From positions 62,001 to 126,000 of the forward strand of contig NZ_QFVS01000002.1 in the NCBI RefSeq assembly GCF_003143955.1: DNA of 64,000 nucleotides, given 5' to 3'. Positions 8,834 through 19,616 of the stretch are shown piece after piece (within the stretch, counting starts at the first letter, position 1; every line of letters begins with the position of its first letter). This DNA comes from Kurthia zopfii. GTDB lineage: Bacteria > Bacillota > Bacilli > Bacillales_A > Planococcaceae. The notes below the pieces were generated by a model. The model worked only from the letters and a program-made list of their open reading frames with translations, was not told the origin of the DNA and searched no databases. A program made the position numbers and the translations under genes.

Positions 8834-8881
8834 GTCCCCTTTTGATATGCTATAGAGGTATGATAGGAAGGAGGAACAGAC

Positions 8882-9067
8882 TTGATTATTGCTACAGCCA
8901 TTTTGTTTGCGGTATTTTATTTATATCAAATAAACCGTATGACATTTGCTTTATGCGAACGCAAGGAAATTCCAGAAGAGAAGCAACCTAAAGTTTACCG
9001 CACGATTAATATATTGATTACCATCCTATTGGTATCATTCTATGTGAAAATTTTATACGCAGTCTAA
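8882..9067 (+). CDS. Small membrane protein, function unknown
   Basis: A 61-aa protein with two hydrophobic helices (about residues 2-16 and 43-60) separated by a charged segment RMTFALCERKEIPEEKQPK. The start is TTG, 8 bases after a strong AAGGAGG site, with no ATG close by. It follows the DUF3267 gene by 48 bases and is probably co-transcribed with it. I do not recognise the family; it occupies the place of yhaK/yhaL in B. subtilis but shows no clear similarity to YhaL. Confidence 0.6.
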   Translation: MIIATAILFAVFYLYQINRMTFALCERKEIPEEKQPKVYRTINILITILLVSFYVKILYAV

Positions 9068-9108
9068 ACCTTGTTTCTATCTCTAAAAGAATTTGCAACT
9101 ATGAAAAC

Positions 9109-9139
9109 AAAACGCATCCAATTCGATGCGTTTTTTTAA
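9109..9139 (+). terminator. Terminator before prsA
   Basis: AACGCATC (9111-9118) and GATGCGTT (9125-9132) form a short hairpin followed by seven T. Confidence 0.85.
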
Positions 9140-9298
9140 ACCTAAAATCACAAACATCCTTTTTTTCGTCGAATTCCCAATTTTGTGTACAATTATTTAG
9201 GCAACCTTTTTATTTTTTTTTCGTTCTATGGTATAGTTACAAAAGTAATCGACATACTTTAAATTGAATATAATTCTGGTTGGGAGAGAAAATTAATA

Positions 9299-10201
9299 AT
9301 GAAAAAAACAGCTCTAACTTTAACAATTGCAGCATCAGTTCTTGCACTATCTGCTTGTGGCAATTCTGGTGATGAAAAGGTATTAACTTCAAAAGTTGGT
9401 GACGTAACGAAAGATCAACTTTACTCTGAGTTAAAATCAACTGCAGGTGAGCAAGCTTTACAATTAATGATGATTGAAAAAGTACTTGAAGATAAATATA
9501 AAGTTTCTGAAAAAGAAGTAAAAGCTAAATTTGACGAGCAAAAAGCTCAAATTACAGCTGGCGGTCAAGATTTCAAAACTGCTCTTGCTTCTCAAGGGAT
9601 GAATGAAGATACTTTCAAACGCTACACTAAATTGAACTTACTACAAGAAAAAGCTCAAACTGATGGCGTTAAAATTTCTGATGAAGAAATCAAAAAGAAC
9701 TATGACCGTCAAAAAACTAGCCTAAAAGCTAGCCATATCCTAGTTGCAGATGAAGCTGCTGCTAAGAAAATTGAAAAACAACTAAAAGAAGATCCTAAAA
9801 AATTCGCAGCAATCGCGAAAAAAGAATCTACTGACCAAGCATCAGCTTCTAAAGGTGGAGAACTTGGTTGGTTCGGTCCAAACGAAATGGTTGAAGAATT
9901 CACTAATGCCGCTTACGACATGAAAAAAGGTGAAATTTCTAAACCAATCAAATCAAGCTTCGGTTACCACATCATTAAATTAGAAGATACTAAAAAAGTT
10001 GATGTTAAAAAATCATTCGAAGACTCTAAAGAATCAATCAAAAACGACCTACTTGTGAAAAAAGCTAAAACTGATGATCCTAACGGAGCTAAAGTTCAAG
10101 AAAAAGTAGCGAAGTTAATGAAAGATGCTAAAATCGAGATCAAAGATAAAGATTTAAAATCAGCATTAGATAGCTTCCTGAAAAAAACTGAAAGTAAGTA
10201 A
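9299..10201 (+). CDS. prsA: Foldase lipoprotein PrsA (PpiC-type peptidyl-prolyl isomerase)
   Basis: An extracytoplasmic membrane-anchored lipoprotein that helps secreted proteins fold. The signal peptide ends in lipobox LSAC (cysteine at about residue 20). An N-terminal SurA-like chaperone region is followed by a parvulin domain at about residues 134-228, with KASHILVADE, the GGELGWFGP loop and SSFGYHIIKLED. Length of 300 aa is close to B. subtilis PrsA (292 aa). It is monocistronic between two terminators, and its location after hpr is conserved. Confidence 0.95.
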   Translation: MKKTALTLTIAASVLALSACGNSGDEKVLTSKVGDVTKDQLYSELKSTAGEQALQLMMIEKVLEDKYKVSEKEVKAKFDEQKAQITAGGQDFKTALASQGMNEDTFKRYTKLNLLQEKAQTDGVKISDEEIKKNYDRQKTSLKASHILVADEAAAKKIEKQLKEDPKKFAAIAKKESTDQASASKGGELGWFGPNEMVEEFTNAAYDMKKGEISKPIKSSFGYHIIKLEDTKKVDVKKSFEDSKESIKNDLLVKKAKTDDPNGAKVQEKVAKLMKDAKIEIKDKDLKSALDSFLKKTESK

Positions 10202-10204
10202 TAG

Positions 10205-10246
10205 TAAAAGCGAGTAACACTTTAAAAGTGTTACTCGCTTTTTTGG
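10205..10246. terminator. Bidirectional terminator prsA/yhaM
   Basis: AAAAGCGAGTAACACT pairs with AGTGTTACTCGCTTTT across a TTAA loop, with a T run on the plus side and an A run on the other. Confidence 0.88.
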
Positions 10247-10265
10247 GTTCTATTACTAGAATTTA

Positions 10266-11204
10266 TTATTCAATTGTAGGTTTATAAAATGAGCGATTAT
10301 CCAGTGCAAATAGTCGTTCTGTAAATTCACCTGGCTCAGTTTTCGACAATGCTCGTTTTAATGTATTCATTTTCGCATCAATATTATCAATATAATGTAA
10401 AATCTCTGCTTCTTGAATTAATGGTTTTTTCGGACTGCCCCATTCTTCCTTACCATGATGAGATAAAACCATATGTTGTAGTAACATAACTTCTTCACAG
10501 TCTAAATCGAGCTCAGTGGCAGCTAATTCGATTTCTGAAACCATAATTGAAATATGGCCTAATAAATTCCCTTTAACTGTATAAACAGTAGATACAGGTC
10601 CTGAAAGCTCAATTACTTTACCGATATCATGGAGAATAATACCCGCATACAATAAATCACTATTTAAGGTTGGATAAAGTGTCGCAATTGATTTGCCAAG
10701 TCGTAACATAGACGTGACATGATCAATCAAACCCGATGCGTATTCATGATGATTTTTCGTCGCAGCTGGGAATGTAATAAATGCATCCTCATGTTTTTTC
10801 ACAATATGACGCGTAATTCTTTGAATAGCTGGATTTCTCAATTCAAATAAATAAGATTGAAGTTCTTCATATAGTTCTTCTTTTGGTGTTTCAGAAGATT
10901 GAACTAAATCCGATACTTGAATAGTCTCATCATCACGAACTGGTCTAATCTGTTTAATACGCAACTGCATTTTCCCGCGATAGTCTTGAATTTCTCCACC
11001 GATGTAAACGATGCTACCTGCAGGATATAATTGAACTTGCTCATCACCCGCATCCCATAATTTCGCCTCAATACTCCCGCTCTTATCTTGGAAAATTAGC
11101 GTTAGGAATGGTTTACCTGCTGTTGTTACCCCTTTTACTGCCTGTTTAATTAATAAATATTGTTCGACTGTTTCTCCAACTTTTAATGTTGCGATTCCTT
11201 CCAT
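10266..11204 (-). CDS. yhaM: 3'-5' exoribonuclease YhaM
   Basis: A cytosolic 3'-to-5' exoribonuclease that trims RNA ends; 312 aa against 314 in B. subtilis. An N-terminal OB-fold (about residues 12-85, with [21 protein letters not shown]) is followed by an HD phosphohydrolase domain, whose metal motif is [10 protein letters not shown] near residue 192; [13 protein letters not shown] and LSHHG are further metal ligands. It is the last gene of the yhaONM cluster, 7 bases after yhaN. The ribosome site AAAGGGG is rather far (about 12 bases) from the ATG. Confidence 0.93.
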   Translation of the reverse strand: MEGIATLKVGETVEQYLLIKQAVKGVTTAGKPFLTLIFQDKSGSIEAKLWDAGDEQVQLYPAGSIVYIGGEIQDYRGKMQLRIKQIRPVRDDETIQVSDLVQSSETPKEELYEELQSYLFELRNPAIQRITRHIVKKHEDAFITFPAATKNHHEYASGLIDHVTSMLRLGKSIATLYPTLNSDLLYAGIILHDIGKVIELSGPVSTVYTVKGNLLGHISIMVSEIELAATELDLDCEEVMLLQHMVLSHHGKEEWGSPKKPLIQEAEILHYIDNIDAKMNTLKRALSKTEPGEFTERLFALDNRSFYKPTIE

Positions 11205-11211
11205 TTGGAGA

Positions 11212-13812
11212 TCAATCCCCTTTCGTCTGAAGTGCTTCCACTTCGATTATATTTTTCACTTCAAATGCCTGCTTCATTCTTTCCTGACAAGTGAAGAAAA
11301 TTATTTGATGATTCGTTTGAAGCTTCCTTAATAATTGTACCACTTTGGCAGTTCTTAGAGTATCAAAATGAACAAAAGGATCATCCATTAATAATGGGAA
11401 TGGCGCATTCACTTTTTTCTCGACAGCTAATGCGAATCGTAAAGATAAATATGCCTGTTCTCTCGTAGCCTGTGATAACTCACCAATTTTGAATTGCTGC
11501 TGCATGCTTGTTTGCGCATAAAAACCTTCTTCATCTAATGCAATTTTCTCATATCTGTCCCCTGTTAAATACTGAAAGAATTCTGTCGTTAAATCCATGA
11601 CTTTCGGAAGTTTATCTTCTTTCAAATCATTTAATGTTTGCTGAATTGCCTCCTCGACTAACCGTAGTCGCATCCAATCCTTCGTTAAATCAGCCAATTC
11701 ACTCTTGCGTTGCTCCTGCGCTTGAAGCATTTCGCTATATCGCTCATCCGTTACGAGATGATTCATTTCAGCATGCAGTTTCGAATGAGCTGCTTGCAAT
11801 GCTTTTTGACTGGCGATTAACTGCTCTAACGCCAAAGTATTTTGTTGTAAATGGAATTCCGTATATTCAACTTCATCATTAAAATCATGCAATGTTAATT
11901 GTAGATCACTCAATCGATTTTGTAGACGAACCTTTTCCTCAAAGAAATTCGCCATTTCATAATAAGGTTCCAAATCCTCAACATTCGCTGCATTATACAA
12001 TGCGACAATTTCCTGCTGTAATTCATTCAGTTCATCTGTTAATGGCATGAGCTGCTCTTCGTTAACACGTAGCTGTTCTTGAACTTGTTGCATTGAATTA
12101 AGTAACAACGTTTGATCTTGTAAATACTGTTGAATCGCCGCTGATAAATTTGATTCTGCCACTTGATGAGGTAGTAGCATCGTACCTTCTTCATAACGCT
12201 CTGCAATCCGTTGCTGTATAGAATCTAATTGTTGATCAAGCTGGCGTTGTTCAATGACATACTGTTGCAGCTCCCTCACTTGAGAAAAAACTTCCGTATA
12301 CATCTCCGGCTCAATATCATTCGTAATCCCCATACGATGAAACTGTTCATTGATTTCTGTTAATTGAGCTTCGTATTGAGCTTTTAATTGTCTCAATTGA
12401 CGTTTCGGACTTTCGCCATTGTTCAAATTACTCGTCGAATCATTTTTGTTTTTCTTATTGAGGATTAGAACGAGCGCAAGCATCGCGATGATCGCAAGTG
12501 CAACTCCCCATTGTTTGAAAACTAATGCTCCAATGACTGCGATTACTCCAATTATAATTATGAGTAATTCATTCGAAATGCCTTTGTTTTTCTGCACTCT
12601 ACTTTTGCGATTTTCTTCATTTGTAGCTTCATTTGAAACAAGGATTTGTAAATGCTCAATTTTTTGTTTTGAAAAGTTCGCTTCATCGAGTTGTTTTCTT
12701 AATTGAGCTTCGTTTGCGATGGTACTATCCACCTTTAATGCGGAACGACTCAGCCCAAGCAACTGCTCCTTCATAGCAATTTTTGATTCAAGTGATTGTT
12801 GAGATGCTAGCATTCTCTCTCTTTGCGCTCGCCACTCTCTCCACTCCTCATCTCGCCCAATCCAGTTTTGCAATTGCTGAAGTTCCTCTTTTGAAACGGC
12901 CTCCTTCAATTGTAATTGAAGTTCTTCCCCTCGCTTGGATACTCTTTCTACTTCACGCTCGACTTGTTTAAAACGAGTGGATGCTTGCTCAATTCGTTGA
13001 ATACCTTTCGCAGGAAATTGAACTTCCTCAAGCTCTTGTAAACGAGATTTAATACTACTCAACTCATTCAATAATGGTCGATTTTTTATCGATTGTTCGA
13101 TTTGAACATTGTTATGATTCGCTTTTTCTAATTGTTTTTGAACGCTAATTAACTCTTGTTCAATTTGAAGTAACTCTTGTTTTTTCGGTTCATATTTAGA
13201 AAGCTTTTCACGCTCTACCTTTAATGCTAATTCTTCTTTTTGAATGTCTTTTATCATTTTATTAATGATTGGATTTTGCCCGGACTTTTTGAAAAGTGCA
13301 TTCGATTCTTTCAGCAACTGTTTTTCGATCAGCGTTAATTGATCGACTCCCGTAGTCCCTGACGCAAGCAATGTTCGATTCAATTCATCTTCATTCATTT
13401 TCTCAAGTGCCTGTAATTGATGCATCGAAAAAGCAAAGATAGCTTCTAAATCCGCACGACCGTATCCGTGAAGTAGTTTTTTCAGCAGTTCTTCTTCCCC
13501 AGACTCGCCTCGATCCAACTGAACACGTACGTTTCCGCCAGCTTTTCCACCGACACGCTCAACTGTATACGCTCCGAATTCTTCATCAAAAATAGACAGC
13601 ATTCCCCCATAATTACCGCCGTTTTTCGGTTCATAACTTCTTAGTAAATGATTCTTTTGAGGAAAGCCGAATAATATTTGCAGAATACATTCATAAATCG
13701 TCGTCTTTCCTGCCTCATTGTTACCAAAAAGAATATTCATTCCTTTCGAGAAATCAATGACTTCGTCGCGATGTTTCCCAAAACCATAAATCTGTAGCTT
13801 TTGAAATTGCAT
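11212..13812 (-). CDS. yhaN: SbcC/Rad50-like AAA ATPase YhaN
   Basis: A large coiled-coil ATPase (866 aa) that probably pairs with the YhaO nuclease in DNA end processing, by analogy with SbcC-SbcD. Walker [10 protein letters not shown] is near residue 30, long heptad-rich arms run from about 165 to 370 and 450 to 690, and the C-terminal lobe has the [11 protein letters not shown] Walker B. Two adjacent hydrophobic stretches (about residues 403-418 and 423-438) interrupt the arm and could insert in the membrane. B. subtilis YhaN is about 960 aa, so this copy has shorter arms. Confidence 0.88.
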   Translation of the reverse strand: MQFQKLQIYGFGKHRDEVIDFSKGMNILFGNNEAGKTTIYECILQILFGFPQKNHLLRSYEPKNGGNYGGMLSIFDEEFGAYTVERVGGKAGGNVRVQLDRGESGEEELLKKLLHGYGRADLEAIFAFSMHQLQALEKMNEDELNRTLLASGTTGVDQLTLIEKQLLKESNALFKKSGQNPIINKMIKDIQKEELALKVEREKLSKYEPKKQELLQIEQELISVQKQLEKANHNNVQIEQSIKNRPLLNELSSIKSRLQELEEVQFPAKGIQRIEQASTRFKQVEREVERVSKRGEELQLQLKEAVSKEELQQLQNWIGRDEEWREWRAQRERMLASQQSLESKIAMKEQLLGLSRSALKVDSTIANEAQLRKQLDEANFSKQKIEHLQILVSNEATNEENRKSRVQKNKGISNELLIIIIGVIAVIGALVFKQWGVALAIIAMLALVLILNKKNKNDSTSNLNNGESPKRQLRQLKAQYEAQLTEINEQFHRMGITNDIEPEMYTEVFSQVRELQQYVIEQRQLDQQLDSIQQRIAERYEEGTMLLPHQVAESNLSAAIQQYLQDQTLLLNSMQQVQEQLRVNEEQLMPLTDELNELQQEIVALYNAANVEDLEPYYEMANFFEEKVRLQNRLSDLQLTLHDFNDEVEYTEFHLQQNTLALEQLIASQKALQAAHSKLHAEMNHLVTDERYSEMLQAQEQRKSELADLTKDWMRLRLVEEAIQQTLNDLKEDKLPKVMDLTTEFFQYLTGDRYEKIALDEEGFYAQTSMQQQFKIGELSQATREQAYLSLRFALAVEKKVNAPFPLLMDDPFVHFDTLRTAKVVQLLRKLQTNHQIIFFTCQERMKQAFEVKNIIEVEALQTKGD

Positions 13813-13813
13813 A

Positions 13814-15028
13814 CTATCGCACCTTCCCCGTCAATAACCTTTGCAATTGCAGGCTTGCATCAATCTTCAATTCCTGCCAATGTTGTTCATTCATCGGTTC
13901 AATCAATTGCATATACTTCGGTTGTTTGATCAAATCTGCTGTTATCTCTTTTAATTGTTTTGAATCAAAAGCATCAATTTTCTCGATGATCGACTGCATT
14001 AATTCATGATCCTCAAACTGCAAACGATCTTGTAAAACTTGGACTTTGCTTAACCAGATAAAAGGCTCGAAAGCAGATTGTTGCTCTCGAATGATCGATT
14101 CCCATTCTTGTAGCGGTGTTTCGTGAAAATATTGAATGAACTCATGTGTACAGTTAACTAAAGTTAATTCAACCATCGTAGCACCTATTTGCTCTCGCAT
14201 TGATTCGAAATGATGATCGATTAATTTCAGTAGTGCCATCGCATCTTCAACTTGCGCACAATCTAGTTGAATCGATTCGTATCGAATAACCGACGTTTTC
14301 TCAAATTCAAAAGTCGTACCGTCTGGAGCAATCGTGACATCGTAAAACCCTTTCTCCCCTTGTTCATTTTTATGCCTACCTTGAATATTCCCTGAATAAA
14401 TGACGGGTGGCTGTTCATTCAAAACTTGATGTTTATGAATATGTCCTAAAGCCCAGTAATCGTACTGCTTCTTCAATAGTTGCTGTACGGTAAAAGGCGC
14501 GTACACCGCATGTTCTAAATCCGTATCGACACTACCATGCAATGTACCAATATGAATGGATTCATCATTCTTCACAGGGTAGTCTTCAATTTTAGGCTCC
14601 GAAATATGTCGTTTTTCATAACTAAAGCCATGTATTACGACTTCCTGCCCTCGGATCATTATTGACTTACTACTCACATCTTTTGAAAATTCATATACAT
14701 TTTTCGGTAACGGCAATCGACTCCACGTACCGCTCAAATGATCGTGATTTCCATAACTCATAAAAACAGGGATGTCCGCATCATTTAATCGCTCCAATTG
14801 CTGAATGAACTTATATTGCGCCGTTAACGACCGATTCTCCCCATCATATAAATCTCCTACTATTAATAGGAAGTCTGGCTTTTCTTGCACTGCATATGTG
14901 ACAAGCGCCTCAAACGCTTGGAAAGTACTCTCTCTTAATTGTTGTACAACATGATGCGGCAAATGATAGCTTCCTTTGAAAGGACTATCTAAATGCAAAT
15001 CAGCCGTATGGAAAAAACGAACTGTCAT
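13814..15028 (-). CDS. yhaO: Metallophosphoesterase YhaO (SbcD/Mre11-like)
   Basis: A probable DNA exonuclease of 404 aa. Phosphoesterase motifs are in order: HTADLHLDSPF (about residues 7-17), VGDLYDGENR, SYGNHDHLSG and LGHIHKHQ. The start at 15028 (MTVRFFHTADLH) follows AGGAG at good spacing and equals the conserved N-terminus; a longer in-frame reading adds 30 residues with no family support. One base separates its stop from the yhaN start. It heads the yhaO-yhaN-yhaM unit, as in B. subtilis. Confidence 0.92.
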   Translation of the reverse strand: MTVRFFHTADLHLDSPFKGSYHLPHHVVQQLRESTFQAFEALVTYAVQEKPDFLLIVGDLYDGENRSLTAQYKFIQQLERLNDADIPVFMSYGNHDHLSGTWSRLPLPKNVYEFSKDVSSKSIMIRGQEVVIHGFSYEKRHISEPKIEDYPVKNDESIHIGTLHGSVDTDLEHAVYAPFTVQQLLKKQYDYWALGHIHKHQVLNEQPPVIYSGNIQGRHKNEQGEKGFYDVTIAPDGTTFEFEKTSVIRYESIQLDCAQVEDAMALLKLIDHHFESMREQIGATMVELTLVNCTHEFIQYFHETPLQEWESIIREQQSAFEPFIWLSKVQVLQDRLQFEDHELMQSIIEKIDAFDSKQLKEITADLIKQPKYMQLIEPMNEQHWQELKIDASLQLQRLLTGKVR

Positions 15029-15167
15029 CTTGTCACTCCTCACACGAATATTTGTTCTTATTTTAACATATTTCTCCAATCGACTATAGTTATTTCTATG
15101 AATGTACCTCGTATTCATATTATAATGAATGAAGATTCAGTAAATTATTAAAAAGGGGAGATTTTTA

Positions 15168-15353
15168 ATGGCAGAATTCAGATTCACAGCTTTTAAAGCT
15201 ACTGGGGAAGTAATCAAAGATGAAGATTGGACTTTTGCAACTGAACAAGAAGCAAAAACTAAGGGGCAACAACAAGTAGAGGAACTCGAATTAGCTGAAA
15301 CTACGCATCGCTTAGTCAACTCTACTGGTAAATTAATTTTATTCCACATTTAA
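15168..15353 (+). CDS. Small conserved hypothetical protein (YhzC-like)
   Basis: A 61-aa soluble protein, MAEFRFTAFKATGEVIKDED then an EAKTKGQQQVEELE helix. It has an excellent GGGGAG ribosome site and a TATAAT at 15121-15126. It diverges from yhaO. The name YhzC is a tentative recollection from B. subtilis, where small proteins of this kind lie nearby; no function is known. Confidence 0.6.
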   Translation: MAEFRFTAFKATGEVIKDEDWTFATEQEAKTKGQQQVEELELAETTHRLVNSTGKLILFHI

Positions 15354-15354
15354 A

Positions 15355-15386
15355 GAGGTGTTGCCAAATGGCAACACCCCTTTTCT
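15355..15386. terminator. Bidirectional terminator
   Basis: GGTGTTGCC (15357-15365) pairs with GGCAACACC (15370-15378); it separates the small gene from the convergent hydratase gene. Confidence 0.85.
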
Positions 15387-16162
15387 TATTTCCCTTCAAA
15401 TACAGGCTTTCTCTTTTCAACGAATGCATGAATTCCTTCTTGATGATCTTTTGTTTCACGCATTTTCGGTTGTGTCGCTGTTTCTTCAGCTAAAATGCGA
15501 TTCAATGTTTCTAATTTCGTACTGTGGATAATCTCCTTCGTCGCAATCATTGATTTTGTTGGTGAACTCAATACCGTTCCGACTAATTTCTTAACCGCTT
15601 CTTCCACTAATCCTTCTGCGACTATATGGTCGATTAACCCTACCTTTTCAGCTGTCGTCCCCGTCATCACTTCTCCTTGCCAGATCATTTGCTTCGCTTT
15701 TACTGATCCAACTCTCTCTTGCATAAAGAAGTGACCACCTCCATCCGGTACTAAACCGATGCCAATGAAGTTCATGGCAATTTTAGATGTTTCCTCCGCA
15801 ATAACGATGTCGCAAGCTAGCGCTGTACTCAAACCTAAACCTGCTGCTGCACCATGCACTTGCGCAATTGTAATTTTCGGTAATGTATATAATAAACGTA
15901 TATAGGAAGAAACTAATGTCATCGCTTCATCCATATCCAAACTTCCTTGAATCATGCCTTTAATATCTCCGCCGGAAGAAAACGCCTTACCAGCACCTTT
16001 AAAAATAACTACTTGCGTTGTTTCATCTTGATGTAACTGTTCCAAACATTGTCCAAGTTCTTTCATCATCACTAAATCAATCGCATTCATGGAATTAGGT
16101 CGATTAAATGTAATCGTCGCTAATCGATTTTCTTTTTCAAAAATAATCGTTTCGTATGTCAT
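15386..16162 (-). CDS. Enoyl-CoA hydratase/isomerase family protein (YhaR-like)
   Basis: A crotonase-fold enzyme, 258 aa, acting on acyl-CoA thioesters in the cytosol. Crotonase signatures are present: ITFNRPNSMNAI, FSSGGDIKGM (first oxyanion-hole strand) and AQVHGAAAGLGLSTALACDI (second oxyanion glycine). The start at 16162 (MTYETIIFEK) is chosen from GGAGGGG 7 bases upstream; a longer reading adds 11 unlikely residues. The exact reaction is uncertain; acidic catalytic residues of classic hydratases are not all evident (LVPDGGGHFF replaces the usual glutamate block). B. subtilis yhaR lies near yhaO. Confidence 0.8.
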   Translation of the reverse strand: MTYETIIFEKENRLATITFNRPNSMNAIDLVMMKELGQCLEQLHQDETTQVVIFKGAGKAFSSGGDIKGMIQGSLDMDEAMTLVSSYIRLLYTLPKITIAQVHGAAAGLGLSTALACDIVIAEETSKIAMNFIGIGLVPDGGGHFFMQERVGSVKAKQMIWQGEVMTGTTAEKVGLIDHIVAEGLVEEAVKKLVGTVLSSPTKSMIATKEIIHSTKLETLNRILAEETATQPKMRETKDHQEGIHAFVEKRKPVFEGK

Positions 16163-16505
16163 TTCGTACCCCTCCAATAATGAATAGTCATTCATTAGTT
16201 ATATTCTATAAAAAAGTTTCAAACCCTCTTTTTTAGTCGTTACGAACATTTCTCCAAACAATTGTTTAACCCTCTATCACTTTACCTCGCTAATGTAACA
16301 GTAATTTTCCTTTTATAGAAAATGATTTTCCATTGGTACTATCAACTTGTAAGCGTTTTACAAAACTGATTCCTTTAATCTTAAAACACCATAATGTCTT
16401 CTCTGAAAGGACGTACATTAAATAAATAATAAGATTAAAACGTTCGTTTTTCATAAGAATACCGTGACTCAAACCAACTAATATTAATCTTTTTTAAAAA
16501 TATCA

Positions 16506-16534
16506 TTGACTTTCCTTAACATTCACTATAATAT
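16506..16534 (+). promoter_or_regulatory. Promoter of the serine operon leader
   Basis: TTGACT (16506-16511) with TAATAT (16529-16534) at 17 bases; TATAAT (16527-16532) overlaps at 15. It lies just upstream of the T-box. Confidence 0.6.
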
Positions 16535-16836
16535 TGATTTAAATTCAAATAACGAAAAAATATTACGACGAAGACATACTTATGAATTTTGAAAACCCCA
16601 CAGCGAGCTGGTATTTGGTGAGAATCAGCGGTTTCATGCATAAGTTCCACTTCCGAATAGGTATTCTGAACATCCAAAAGTAGGTTTACCCGGCACATGC
16701 ACGTTACGCATATTGATAAGACTGTCCTCTTTGAGTGTACAGTAAATTAGGGTGGTACCGCGTTACTAAATACATACATTTAGCCTTTCGTCCCTTGCAG
16801 TTTTACTGCGAGGAATGGAAGGCTTTTTATTTTTTC
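16535..16836 (+). ncRNA. T-box riboswitch leader (serine biosynthesis)
   Basis: A tRNA-sensing leader. The invariant T-box sequence AGGGTGGTACCGCG is at 16749-16762. Stem I features are visible: GACGAAGACA near 16565, AGCGAGCTGG and GGTGAGAATC in the apical part, then CTGAACATCC and AAAGTAGG. A terminator hairpin (AGCCTTTCGTCCC arm from 16782, complementary arm ending at 16824) with a T run precedes the aminotransferase gene. UCC (Ser) triplets at 16646, 16652 and 16673 are candidate specifiers; I could not place the specifier loop with certainty. The UGGN residue is U. The 364 bases before 16535 hold no convincing gene. Confidence 0.9.
16782..16836 (+). terminator. T-box attenuator terminator
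   Basis: A 19-bp imperfect hairpin followed by TTTTTATTTTTT; the antiterminator would pair the T-box with its 5' arm when uncharged tRNA binds. Confidence 0.85.
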
Positions 16837-16859
16837 AAAAACGAGAGGGGAAATTAATT

Positions 16860-18014
16860 ATGTTAACAGACTATCAATTATTACGAATTCCAGGACCAAC
16901 ACCGATTCCACCGAGTGTAGAAAGAGCAATGACTAAACCGATGATCGGACATCGTGGCAACGAAACTAGTCAGATGATTCAAAATATTAAACCTAGACTG
17001 AAAAAGGTTTTTGGTACAGAACAAGATGTCATGATGATCACAGGCAGTGGTACATCAGGACTTGAGGCAGCAATTATTAATGTCGTACACCCAGGCGATA
17101 AAGTATTAGTCGTGGCAACTGGCGTATTCGGAAATCGTTTTACCAAAATTTGTGAAGCTTATGATATCAATGTTGAAGAATTCCATGTTGAATGGGGTAC
17201 AGCTCTTGATCCACAAGCTGTAAAAGCTCATGTACAAGCCAATCCAGATATTAAAGCCGTATTCTCTACTTACTGCGAAACTTCTACGGGTGTTATTAAC
17301 CCAGTTGGTGATTTAGCGAAAGCTGTTCACGAAGTATCTGAAGCACTTGTCATCATTGATGGTGTATCTTGCATGGGTGGCGTTGAAACGAAGATGGATG
17401 AATGGGGCTTAGATGTAGTCGTTACAGGTTCTCAAAAAGCTCTTATGCTTCCAGCTGGTTTAAACTTCATCGCTGCAAGTGAACGCGCTTGGAAAGTAAT
17501 CGAAGCCAACCCGCAAAAAGGTTTCTACTTAAACTTAACGAAATACCGCGACAATATCGCAAAAGATACAACACCTTTCACACCTGCTCTTTCTTTACTA
17601 TTCGGACTTGAGCAAGTACTTGAAAACCTTGAAACGGAAGGCCTTGAAAATGTTTACGCTCGTCACCAATTAATGCGTGATATGACTCGTGCAGCATTCA
17701 AAGCACTAGACCTTCCTTTATTCACTACTGATCAAGACGGTTCTCCAACTGTAACATCTGTTAAACCAACTGATTTTGATGCAGAAGCATTCCGTAAAGA
17801 AATCAAAGGCAGCTTCAACCTATCTGTAGCTGGTGGTCAAGCTGAAATGAAAGGCAAGATTTTCCGTGTCGGTCATATGGGTTACTGTGCACCAACAGAC
17901 GTACTGCAATATTTAGCAGCGATGGAAATCGCATTAGTAAAAGTCGGCAAAAAAATTCAACTTGGCGCTGGTGTAGCTGCAGCTCAACAAGTTTACTTAG
18001 AAGGAGCTAAATAA
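16860..18014 (+). CDS. Class V aminotransferase, probable phosphoserine/serine-pyruvate type in serine synthesis
   Basis: A PLP-dependent aminotransferase of 384 aa related to alanine-glyoxylate / serine-pyruvate aminotransferases (PucG type), not classic SerC. Visible are IPGPTPIPPSV at the N-terminus, GSGTSGLEAA for phosphate binding, IIDGVSCMGG with the PLP-pairing aspartate and the Schiff-base lysine in VVTGSQKALM. The start at 16860 follows GAGAGGGG; a longer reading runs into the terminator. Because it lies 2 bases before serA under a T-box, it most likely supplies the transamination step between 3-phosphohydroxypyruvate and serine. This role is inferred from context. Confidence 0.85.
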   Translation: MLTDYQLLRIPGPTPIPPSVERAMTKPMIGHRGNETSQMIQNIKPRLKKVFGTEQDVMMITGSGTSGLEAAIINVVHPGDKVLVVATGVFGNRFTKICEAYDINVEEFHVEWGTALDPQAVKAHVQANPDIKAVFSTYCETSTGVINPVGDLAKAVHEVSEALVIIDGVSCMGGVETKMDEWGLDVVVTGSQKALMLPAGLNFIAASERAWKVIEANPQKGFYLNLTKYRDNIAKDTTPFTPALSLLFGLEQVLENLETEGLENVYARHQLMRDMTRAAFKALDLPLFTTDQDGSPTVTSVKPTDFDAEAFRKEIKGSFNLSVAGGQAEMKGKIFRVGHMGYCAPTDVLQYLAAMEIALVKVGKKIQLGAGVAAAQQVYLEGAK

Positions 18015-18016
18015 TC

Positions 18017-19603
18017 ATGACTATTAATATTTTAATTAGTGATCCATTAAGCGAAGATGGCATTTACCCACTTCGCCAAGAGAAGGAATTAGACTTAAAT
18101 ATCGTTAGTAATACTGGCTTATCTCCTGCTGAATTAAAAGGCATCATCAAAGATTTCGACGTACTTCTAGTTCGTTCTCAAACGAAAGTAACTCGCGAAA
18201 TTATTGAAGCTGCTGATAATTTAAAATTAATCGGCCGTGCTGGTGTTGGTGTTGATAACATCGATTTAGAAGCCGCTACTGAAAAAGGTATTATCGTAGT
18301 CAATGCGCCAGACGGTAACACGAACTCTGCAGCAGAACATACGACAGCGATGATTATGGCTCTAGCTCGCCATATCCCACACGCTCATATGTCTTTACAA
18401 GAAGGCCGCTGGGATCGTAAAAAATTCGTCGGTGTTGAATTAAAAAATAAAACACTTGGCGTTGTAGGTTTCGGCCGTATCGGTCAAGAAGTGGCGCATC
18501 GTGCGAAAGGTAATCGTATGAACGTCATCGCATACGACCCATTCCTAACTGCTGAGAAAGCTGAAAAAGCAGGTGTTGCCTATGGTTCTGTAGAAGATGT
18601 TGCGAAAGTTGCTGATTTCATCACAGTTCACACACCTTTATTAGACTCAACTCGACATATGATTAACGAAGATATTTTCAAAATCATGAAAGACGATGTT
18701 CGCATCATCAACTGCGCACGTGGCGGAATCATCGACGAAGATGCTTTATACGCTGCAATCGAATCAGGAAAAGTGGCAGGCGCTGCATTAGACGTAATGG
18801 AAGAAGAACCTTTCGTAGGTCATAAATTACTTGATTTACCTCAAGTAATCGCAACTCCTCACTTAGGTGCATCTACAATTGAAGCACAGGAATCAGTGGC
18901 AGTAGATGTTAGTAATGATATTTTAAGCTACTTCAAATTCGGATCAGTTCTAAATCCAGTCAATATGCCTTCTGTTCCTAAAGATATGGTCGCAAAAGTT
19001 GAGCCATTCTTCGATTTAGGCTATAAAATCGGTAATTTAGTTTCTCACCTAACGGACGAAGCGATTAACGAAATTAATATTTACTACTCTGGCGACCTAG
19101 CTAATTTCGATGTTCGTCCTTTAACGAACAACACGGTTAAAGGGATCCTTACGCGCAACTTAGGGAATCATGTCAATAATGTCAACGCTCGCTACCTTGC
19201 TGAGCGCAATGACATTAAAGTAAATGAGCATAAATCAACTCGTGCAAAAGCATTCTTAAACTCAATCACAGTTGAATTAGTGACGGATCATACAACTCAT
19301 AAAATCAAAGGAACATTACTTGCAGGGCTTGGCGCTCGTATCGTTCAAGTAAATGACTATGTTGTCGACATCGTTCCAGACGGTCATATCTTAATGATTC
19401 GTCATACAGATAAGCCTGGAGCAATCGGCCTTGTCGGTACACTTTTAGCTGACCAAAATATTAATATCGCAACTATGCAAGTTGGACGTACTTCTGAGGG
19501 TGGGGATGCCATCATGGTACTTTCAGTTGACTACGCTGTTGAAAACGTAGACTTCTTGAAACAACAAAAAAATATTTTCGATGTAAAAGCAATTAACTTA
19601 TAA
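18017..19603 (+). CDS. serA: D-3-phosphoglycerate dehydrogenase
   Basis: First enzyme of the phosphorylated serine pathway, 528 aa (long type). The catalytic domain has [16 protein letters not shown], the NAD-binding [15 protein letters not shown] and DVMEEEP with the catalytic H in ATPHLGAST. It is followed by an allosteric substrate-binding domain and a C-terminal ACT domain beginning near [12 protein letters not shown]. Translation is linked to the upstream gene (2-base gap; ribosome site AAGGAG in its end). A strong terminator follows. Confidence 0.96.
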   Translation: MTINILISDPLSEDGIYPLRQEKELDLNIVSNTGLSPAELKGIIKDFDVLLVRSQTKVTREIIEAADNLKLIGRAGVGVDNIDLEAATEKGIIVVNAPDGNTNSAAEHTTAMIMALARHIPHAHMSLQEGRWDRKKFVGVELKNKTLGVVGFGRIGQEVAHRAKGNRMNVIAYDPFLTAEKAEKAGVAYGSVEDVAKVADFITVHTPLLDSTRHMINEDIFKIMKDDVRIINCARGGIIDEDALYAAIESGKVAGAALDVMEEEPFVGHKLLDLPQVIATPHLGASTIEAQESVAVDVSNDILSYFKFGSVLNPVNMPSVPKDMVAKVEPFFDLGYKIGNLVSHLTDEAINEINIYYSGDLANFDVRPLTNNTVKGILTRNLGNHVNNVNARYLAERNDIKVNEHKSTRAKAFLNSITVELVTDHTTHKIKGTLLAGLGARIVQVNDYVVDIVPDGHILMIRHTDKPGAIGLVGTLLADQNINIATMQVGRTSEGGDAIMVLSVDYAVENVDFLKQQKNIFDVKAINL

Positions 19604-19616
19604 TCATTTTCACAAA

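Noticed and set aside
16290-16472. 60-codon minus-strand frame upstream of the T-box
   Set aside because: No ribosome site before any of its start codons and no family; likely chance.
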